In this document: positions 59,189 to 64,000 of the stretch, in pieces | How positions within the stretch are numbered: position 1 is the first letter of the stretch | Layout of the letters: each line of letters starts with the position of its first letter | DNA from: DATLLJ01 sp035537875 | Lineage (GTDB): Bacteria > Acidobacteriota > Vicinamibacteria > Vicinamibacterales > CAVVIG01 | Reading direction: 5' to 3' | Assembly: GCA_035537875.1 (NCBI GenBank) | Contig: DATLLJ010000085.1 | Location: 6,558 to 70,557, forward strand | DNA: 64,000 bases | Notes under the pieces: model-generated | What the model was told of the DNA's origin: nothing | What the model saw: only the letters and a program-made list of their open reading frames with translations | The model's database searches: none | Position numbers and translations under genes: made by a program

Positions 59189-61318
59189 ATGCCCAAAAAT
59201 GACCGCGCGGGCCGACACGTCCCTTCGTCCTCAGCGGCCCACGGGACAAAGGGGGACGCCCCTTCGTTGATCTCGCTGCTCGCGCATACGCGACGGCTCG
59301 TCGATCTTCTTCCTCCTCTTCACCAGCACGCGCTCAGCGTGACCGGCGGTAGCCGCTCGCTGCTGTTCGAGCATAACCCGCGAAACGGCGCCATGCAGGC
59401 CACTTCCGGATTCGGCGTGGACGAGCTCCCGACCGAGCCGTGGGTTCCAGCGCCGGATGAAGCGGCCATCGTTTCCGGCGCGTTTGCGCGTGGGGAGTCC
59501 GTCACGGTGACGGACCTTCCCCGCCGCATGCCTGATCTCGCCTCCCGCCTGAAGACACCGGCGGCGTTGCTCCTCCCGCTCGGCCCCGCAGCGGAGCCGG
59601 TCGGGGTGGTAGCGGTTGGGCTGAGCCTCCCGCCTCCCGCGTCTCGCCTGGAAGACGTGGCGCCGGTCGCCGACGCGTTCCTGGCGGCCATCGAGCTGAC
59701 TCGTCTGCGCCAGCGCGACCAGTTGCAGCACGATCTGCGGCTACTGCTCGACGAGTTCTCTCAAAGCCTGGCGGCGACGCTGCAGCTGACGACTGGCCTC
59801 GACATCTTCTGTCACGGCGCAAATCGGCTGCTGGGCGCGGATCGGACCTCGGTCTGGATTCACGACCGTCGTGCCCGCCAGCTCCTGCTGCGGGCCTCGA
59901 GCGATCCCGAGTACCTGGTTGGCAGCGCCCAGATTCCCGCCGACGATACCGTGTCGCCAGCGGCGCTCGCAATGAGACGGACCCGGGCTGAAATCCTCAC
60001 GCCCGATCCCGGCGCTTCCGTCGAGCGGTCGGCGACGTCTACCGTGATGGTCCCGCTCCGCGGCACCCGTCGAGCGCTGGGGACCGTCATGTTCGAGGGA
60101 GTGCGGGTCGAACCGGGCGGCGCGCTCGATCTCCTCGATCGGGCCGACGAGCTCGCGCGCCAGTTGTCGAACGCAGTCGAGAATCTCTCCCTCCTCGAAG
60201 AAGTGATGCGTTCGCGACGGGAGTTGGAGGACACGTTCGATTCGATCGCGCACCTGGTGGCCGTCTTCGATCGGCTGGGACGCATCGTGCACGTCAACAG
60301 AGCGTTCGCGTCGCGCGTGGGGCGCACACGGGAACAGCTCATCGAGCGACCCCTTGTCGAGTTCATCGGACCCGAGCTGACCGTATGGCTCAACCAACTC
60401 GCCGAGGATCCCGGCCGGGGCACGCCCCGGCTTCCTGCCGTCCGGGAGATCTTCGATTCGAGACTCGATGCCCCTTTCATCGTCACGGTGACCGACTTGC
60501 TCAACCCCGAGCACGAGCGCGTCGGGGGCGTGATCGTCGCCCGAGACTTGACACCGCAGACACGGCTCGAGGCCGAGCGCGAGGAGCTGCGGCAACGGTT
60601 GACGCAGTCCGAGAAGCTGGCGGCACTCGGGCAATTCGTCGCCGGTATCGCGCACGAACTCAACAATCCTCTTCAGGGCGTGCTGGGCCACCTGGAACTG
60701 CTGCGCGTCACCGGCGCCTTTCCCAAGCAGCTGAGACGCGAGATTCAGACGATCTACCGCGAGGCCGATCGGGCGGCGAAGATTGTTCGCAATCTGCTGG
60801 TGTTCGCCGGGTCGCGGCGGCTCACGCGCCGCGCGGTCAGTCTCAACGCCGTGCTCCAGAAGGTCGTCGCGCTGCGTGCGGCCTCATGTCGCGCAGCGGG
60901 CATCGAAGTCGTGCGACACTATGACGAGAAGTTGCCGCGCGTCCAAGGCGACCCGTTGCTGCTCCACCAGGTGTTCCTCAACGTGGTGATGAACGCGGAG
61001 CACGCGATCGGCGTGACCGGCAACGGCGGACGCATCGAGCTCACGACGCATGCAGAGCCGTCGAGACGAATGATCGTCGCGGCGGTGCGCGACACCGGAA
61101 GCGGCTTTGCGCCGGACGTGCTGTCGCGAATCTTCGAGCCGTTTTACACGACGAAGGAAGTCGGCAAGGGAACGGGGCTGGGCCTGGCCATCGCGTACGG
61201 GATTGTCCAGGATCACGGCGGCCAGATTGTCGCCGCCAACCATCCCGATGGAGGAGCCGTTCTGAGCGTCGAGCTGCCAATCGCCTCGACGTCTCAGACC
61301 TCAGAGACTGGACGCTGA
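59189..61318 (+). CDS. Soluble sensor histidine kinase (two GAF, PAS, HisKA, HATPase)
   Basis: The 709-residue protein lacks membrane helices. It has a GAF-like domain (about 30-170), a second GAF (about 185-335), a PAS domain (about 350-455), phosphoacceptor GIAHELNNPLQGVL, and an ATPase with N box VVMNAEHAIG, G1 DTGSGFAP and G2 GTGLGLAIAYG. GAF and PAS domains point to a cytoplasmic small-molecule or redox signal. The response regulator gene begins three bases after its stop, so the two form a two-component pair. Confidence 0.92.
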   Translation: MPKNDRAGRHVPSSSAAHGTKGDAPSLISLLAHTRRLVDLLPPLHQHALSVTGGSRSLLFEHNPRNGAMQATSGFGVDELPTEPWVPAPDEAAIVSGAFARGESVTVTDLPRRMPDLASRLKTPAALLLPLGPAAEPVGVVAVGLSLPPPASRLEDVAPVADAFLAAIELTRLRQRDQLQHDLRLLLDEFSQSLAATLQLTTGLDIFCHGANRLLGADRTSVWIHDRRARQLLLRASSDPEYLVGSAQIPADDTVSPAALAMRRTRAEILTPDPGASVERSATSTVMVPLRGTRRALGTVMFEGVRVEPGGALDLLDRADELARQLSNAVENLSLLEEVMRSRRELEDTFDSIAHLVAVFDRLGRIVHVNRAFASRVGRTREQLIERPLVEFIGPELTVWLNQLAEDPGRGTPRLPAVREIFDSRLDAPFIVTVTDLLNPEHERVGGVIVARDLTPQTRLEAEREELRQRLTQSEKLAALGQFVAGIAHELNNPLQGVLGHLELLRVTGAFPKQLRREIQTIYREADRAAKIVRNLLVFAGSRRLTRRAVSLNAVLQKVVALRAASCRAAGIEVVRHYDEKLPRVQGDPLLLHQVFLNVVMNAEHAIGVTGNGGRIELTTHAEPSRRMIVAAVRDTGSGFAPDVLSRIFEPFYTTKEVGKGTGLGLAIAYGIVQDHGGQIVAANHPDGGAVLSVELPIASTSQTSETGR

Positions 61319-61321
61319 TTG

Positions 61322-61918
61322 ATGATTGACGAAACGTTTCTGACGACGGAGGAAGTCCTGGAGTACCTCCAGGTCAATCTGCGCACCGTCTACCGGCTCA
61401 TCAAGGCAGGGAAGATTCCAGCCGTGCGCGTCGGCCGGCAATGGCGCTTCCGAAAACGGGATATCGACGCATGGCTCGACAGCCAGCGCCTGCGCGGGGG
61501 CGCGCGCGCCGCCGCCATCGCGGCCCCTTCACCGGCGCGCCCTGCGGCCGCCGCTACACGGCCGCGCGTGCTGGTGGTCGACGATGAGGCCAGCATCCGG
61601 GACCTGCTGGCCAAGACGCTCGCTCTCGCGGAGTACGACGTGGACGTCGCGCCCGACGGCCAATCAGCGCTGGAACGGATGCGCATGTACCCGTACGATC
61701 TCCTGATCGCGGATCTGAAGATGCCGGGCATGGACGGCCTCACGGTGATCCGCGAAGCCAAGCGCTACAAGGCCGATCTGCCGGTCATCATCATCACCGG
61801 TTTCTCGACCGAGTCGAGCGCGATCGAGGCGGTCAACCTGGGCGTGGCCGGCTATCTGACGAAGCCGTTCCGCGTCCCGCAGGTGCTCTCAGCCGCCGCG
61901 AAGGCGTTGGGCGAGTAA
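61322..61918 (+). CDS. HTH (excisionase-type) plus receiver-domain response regulator
   Basis: The 198-residue protein has an N-terminal winged helix of the excisionase/MerR-like HTH_17 type (about 7-53: TEEVLEYLQVNLRTVYRLIK, then GRQWRFRKRDIDAWL). An Ala/Pro linker follows, and then a complete receiver domain (about 82-195) with DDE pocket VVDDEAS, phospho-Asp in LLIADLKMPGMDG and Lys in YLTKPFR. In most response regulators the receiver is N-terminal and the DNA-binding domain C-terminal, so this order is reversed. It is coupled to the sensor kinase upstream. The DNA-binding role is inferred from the HTH. Confidence 0.88.
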   Translation: MIDETFLTTEEVLEYLQVNLRTVYRLIKAGKIPAVRVGRQWRFRKRDIDAWLDSQRLRGGARAAAIAAPSPARPAAAATRPRVLVVDDEASIRDLLAKTLALAEYDVDVAPDGQSALERMRMYPYDLLIADLKMPGMDGLTVIREAKRYKADLPVIIITGFSTESSAIEAVNLGVAGYLTKPFRVPQVLSAAAKALGE

Positions 61919-61936
61919 GAAGCGGCGCCTGCAGAA

Positions 61937-64000
61937 GTGATTCAGCTCTCAGAACTGACCAAGTCGTTCGGCGACCGCGTGCTGTTCGACCACGTGACGT
62001 GGCAGATCGGCGACCGTGAACGTGTGGGCCTTTGCGGGCCGAACGGCGCCGGCAAGACGACCTTGCTCCGGATGATGGCCGGGCTGGATGAGCCCGATTC
62101 CGGCGCGATCCTCAAACCTCCGGCTCTCACGGTCGGGTACCTGCCGCAGGACGGCCTCTCGCACGAAGGACGCACGGTCTTCGAAGAAGCGTCCAGCGCA
62201 TTCGAAGAGCTCCTCCGCATCAAGGCCGAGATGCATGCGCTCGAAGCACGACTTGGCGATCCCGCGATCCCTGAAGCGGATCACGACGACATGCTGGCGC
62301 GCTACAGCGACCTGCAGGATCGCTTCCGGCTGCACGACGGTTACGCCATCGAACTGAAGACGTCCACCGTGCTCCAGGGACTCGGGTTTTCTCGGACCGA
62401 CTTCGAGCGTCCAACCCAGACGTTCTCGGGAGGCTGGCAGATGCGCATTGCGCTCGCCAAACTCCTGCTCGGACAACCCAACCTGCTCCTGCTCGACGAG
62501 CCCACCAACCATCTCGACCTCGAAGCGCGGAACTGGCTCGAGACGTACCTGAACGGCTACCCCCACGCGGTGATCCTCGTCAGTCACGATCGGTTCTTCC
62601 TCGACGCCGTCGTCACGCGCATCACCGATCTGACCCTCAGAACGCTGACCGACTATGTCGGGAACTACAGCGATTACCTGGTCGAGCACCATGCGCGTAT
62701 CGAGGCCCTCAGGAAGGCCAAGCGAGAGCAGGACGAGGAAGTGGCGCGCGTCAAGATGTTCATCGATCGGTTTCGCTACCAGGCGACAAAGGCCGCGCAG
62801 GTCCAGAGCCGGATCAAGCTGCTGGAAAAGGTGGTTCCGATCGAGGTGCCGCCCGAACGCAAGCGCATCCACTTCACGTTTCCGAAGTGCACGAAGAGCG
62901 GCCGGACGGTCTTCGAGATCAAACACGCGCGCAAGGCGTACCCGCCTCCGCCCGGCTCTGGCGGTCAGGCGGTAACGGTGTTCAGGGACGTGAACCTGCA
63001 CATCGAGCGCGGAGACCGGATCGCGCTGGTCGGCCCGAACGGCGCCGGCAAGTCGACGCTGATGCGCCTCCTCTCCGGCGAAGAGCCGCCCGACGCCGGA
63101 ACACGCACGTTGGGTCACCAGGTCGTCTTGGAATACTTCGCGCAGGACGAAGCGGTCCGCCTCGATCCGGCGCTGACGGTCTACGAGACGCTCGCGGCCG
63201 GGTCACCGAACGACATGGTCCCGGCCATCCGCAACATCCTCGGCGGTTTTCTGTTCTCGGGCGACGACGTCTATAAGAAGGCGGCCGTGCTGTCGGGCGG
63301 TGAACGCACGCGGCTCGCGGTCGCGCGCATGCTGCTGCGGCCGTCGAACACGCTGCTGCTCGACGAGCCCACCAACCACCTGGACCTCGATTCGAAGGAC
63401 GTGCTCCTCGAGGCGCTCGAGGATTACGGTGGGACGCTGATCTTCGTGTCGCACGATCGGTACTTCGTCGAAAAGCTGGCGACGAAGATCATCGAAATCG
63501 GGCACGGGGAAGCGGTGGTCTATCCGGGGACGTACGCGGAGTTCCTGTGGAGTAAGGCGCAGAAGGAAAATCCCAGGACTGAAACCACGAAGAGCGCGAA
63601 GGACGCAAGCGCGAAGGCCGCGAAGGAAGCGAAGAACGCGAAGGCTGCCCGGACCACGGACCAAGGACCAAGAACGGACCACGGACCAAGGACGGACCAG
63701 GCACTAAGAACCAAGGACCAAGGACCAACCAGGGAAGAGCGGAAGCGGATCGAGGCGGAAAGAAAGAAACAGCAGCGGTCACTGGAGACGCTTCAGAAGC
63801 GGATCGCGGACCTCGAGGCGCGGATTGCCGATAGAGAGGGGAGGGTGAAAGAGCTCGAGGCGGCCATGTCGGCCCCGGGGTTCTACGAAGACCGCGACGC
63901 CTCGAAGCTCATCGTTGACCAGCATCAGGCGCTCATGTGGGAGGTCGGCGACCTCATGGGTCAATGGGAAGCGCTCCAGGAGCACGCCCGACCCGAATCG
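61937..64000 (+). CDS. ABC-F subfamily ATPase, partial (C-terminus beyond window)
   Basis: At least 688 residues are read with no stop. Two ABC ATPase domains are present: Walker A GPNGAGKT (about 34) and GPNGAGKS (about 366), signatures TFSGGWQMR and VLSGGERTR, and DEPTNHLDL twice. There are no membrane domains, so it is an ABC-F protein that acts on ribosomes (translation rescue, or antibiotic resistance in some members). A coiled linker and P-site-reaching region lie between the domains. After domain 2 comes a low-complexity stretch (about 550-600) and a C-terminal coiled coil (IEAERKKQQRSLETLQKRIA). The GTG start has weak upstream signals. It could be YdiF/Uup-like; no resistance context. 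Confidence 0.93.
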   Translation, partial: MIQLSELTKSFGDRVLFDHVTWQIGDRERVGLCGPNGAGKTTLLRMMAGLDEPDSGAILKPPALTVGYLPQDGLSHEGRTVFEEASSAFEELLRIKAEMHALEARLGDPAIPEADHDDMLARYSDLQDRFRLHDGYAIELKTSTVLQGLGFSRTDFERPTQTFSGGWQMRIALAKLLLGQPNLLLLDEPTNHLDLEARNWLETYLNGYPHAVILVSHDRFFLDAVVTRITDLTLRTLTDYVGNYSDYLVEHHARIEALRKAKREQDEEVARVKMFIDRFRYQATKAAQVQSRIKLLEKVVPIEVPPERKRIHFTFPKCTKSGRTVFEIKHARKAYPPPPGSGGQAVTVFRDVNLHIERGDRIALVGPNGAGKSTLMRLLSGEEPPDAGTRTLGHQVVLEYFAQDEAVRLDPALTVYETLAAGSPNDMVPAIRNILGGFLFSGDDVYKKAAVLSGGERTRLAVARMLLRPSNTLLLDEPTNHLDLDSKDVLLEALEDYGGTLIFVSHDRYFVEKLATKIIEIGHGEAVVYPGTYAEFLWSKAQKENPRTETTKSAKDASAKAAKEAKNAKAARTTDQGPRTDHGPRTDQALRTKDQGPTREERKRIEAERKKQQRSLETLQKRIADLEARIADREGRVKELEAAMSAPGFYEDRDASKLIVDQHQALMWEVGDLMGQWEALQEHARPES
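63583..63728. repeat. In-frame low-complexity repeats in the ABC-F linker
   Basis: From 63583 to 63650 the DNA is a degenerate CGAAGG-type repeat encoding SAKDASAKAAKEAKNAKAA. From 63651 to 63728 it is about nine heptamers of GGACCAA/GGACCAC type with interruptions, encoding TTDQGPRTDHGPRTDQ and KDQGPT. The frame stays open across both. Confidence 0.75.

Noticed and set aside
63651..63728. CRISPR array
   Set aside because: Units are seven bases with no unique spacers and are in frame within a coding sequence.

Overview
The window is GC-rich, densely coded bacterial chromosome. I infer an Acidobacteriota-type organism, probably near class Vicinamibacteria. The signs are a large serine/threonine kinase with a C-terminal propeller, a small secreted carboxypeptidase-regulatory-like protein, a PEGA-domain surface protein, a B12-dependent ribonucleotide reductase, a TamB/BamA-type outer-membrane cluster (so two membranes), and short palindromic and heptameric repeats inside and between genes. 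This placement rests on protein resemblance and gene order, not on a marker-gene search.

Layout. 1-12 kb is accessory ground: a partial membrane glycosyltransferase, a PRC-barrel protein, a GIY-YIG protein, a metallo-beta-lactamase-fold enzyme, truA, a DUF3810 peptidase-like protein, a dienelactone hydrolase and a glycosyltransferase locus with a degenerate sigma-54-activator-like regulator. Several genes here look broken (an ATPase at 2.6 kb, a carboxypeptidase-regulatory-like gene at 7.7 kb, a dam-type methylase at 11.3 kb). 12.3-20.8 kb is housekeeping: tRNA-Leu(UAG), then tig-clpP-clpX-lon-engB-rho-rpmE, covering nascent-chain folding, ATP-dependent proteolysis, ribosome assembly and transcription termination. 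20.7-24.6 kb holds a helicase/exonuclease pair of the MrfA/MrfB (YprA/YprB) type.

24.7-30.3 kb has a receptor-like kinase carrying a palindromic repeat in its activation segment, a 184-bp inverted-repeat element, an alpha/beta hydrolase-DUF547-SDR run and small membrane proteins. 30.3-33.4 kb is nrdJ with candidate NrdR boxes upstream. 33.7-37.6 kb is an NtrC-type regulator, sensor kinase and proline-rich lipoprotein. 38.6-53.8 kb is a long minus-strand run: hslV-hslU-lipoprotein-transaldolase-acyl-CoA carboxylase (beta, biotin carboxylase, biotin carrier)-TamB-BamA/TamA-like-SurA-N-like. Most junctions touch or overlap, which suggests co-expression of acyl-CoA carboxylation with outer-membrane assembly. 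53.9-64 kb has a PEGA protein, an amino-acid permease, an ECF sigma/anti-sigma pair with two secreted proteins downstream, a GAF/PAS sensor kinase paired with an unusual HTH-plus-receiver regulator, and an ABC-F ATPase running off the window end.

No CRISPR array, rRNA, transposase, integrase or clear prophage was seen. The most unusual items are the repeats embedded in coding sequence, the 184-bp palindromic element, the long hairpin directly before lon, the degenerate AAA+ regulator, and the HTH-REC response regulator. I did not find a convincing undescribed multi-gene system.
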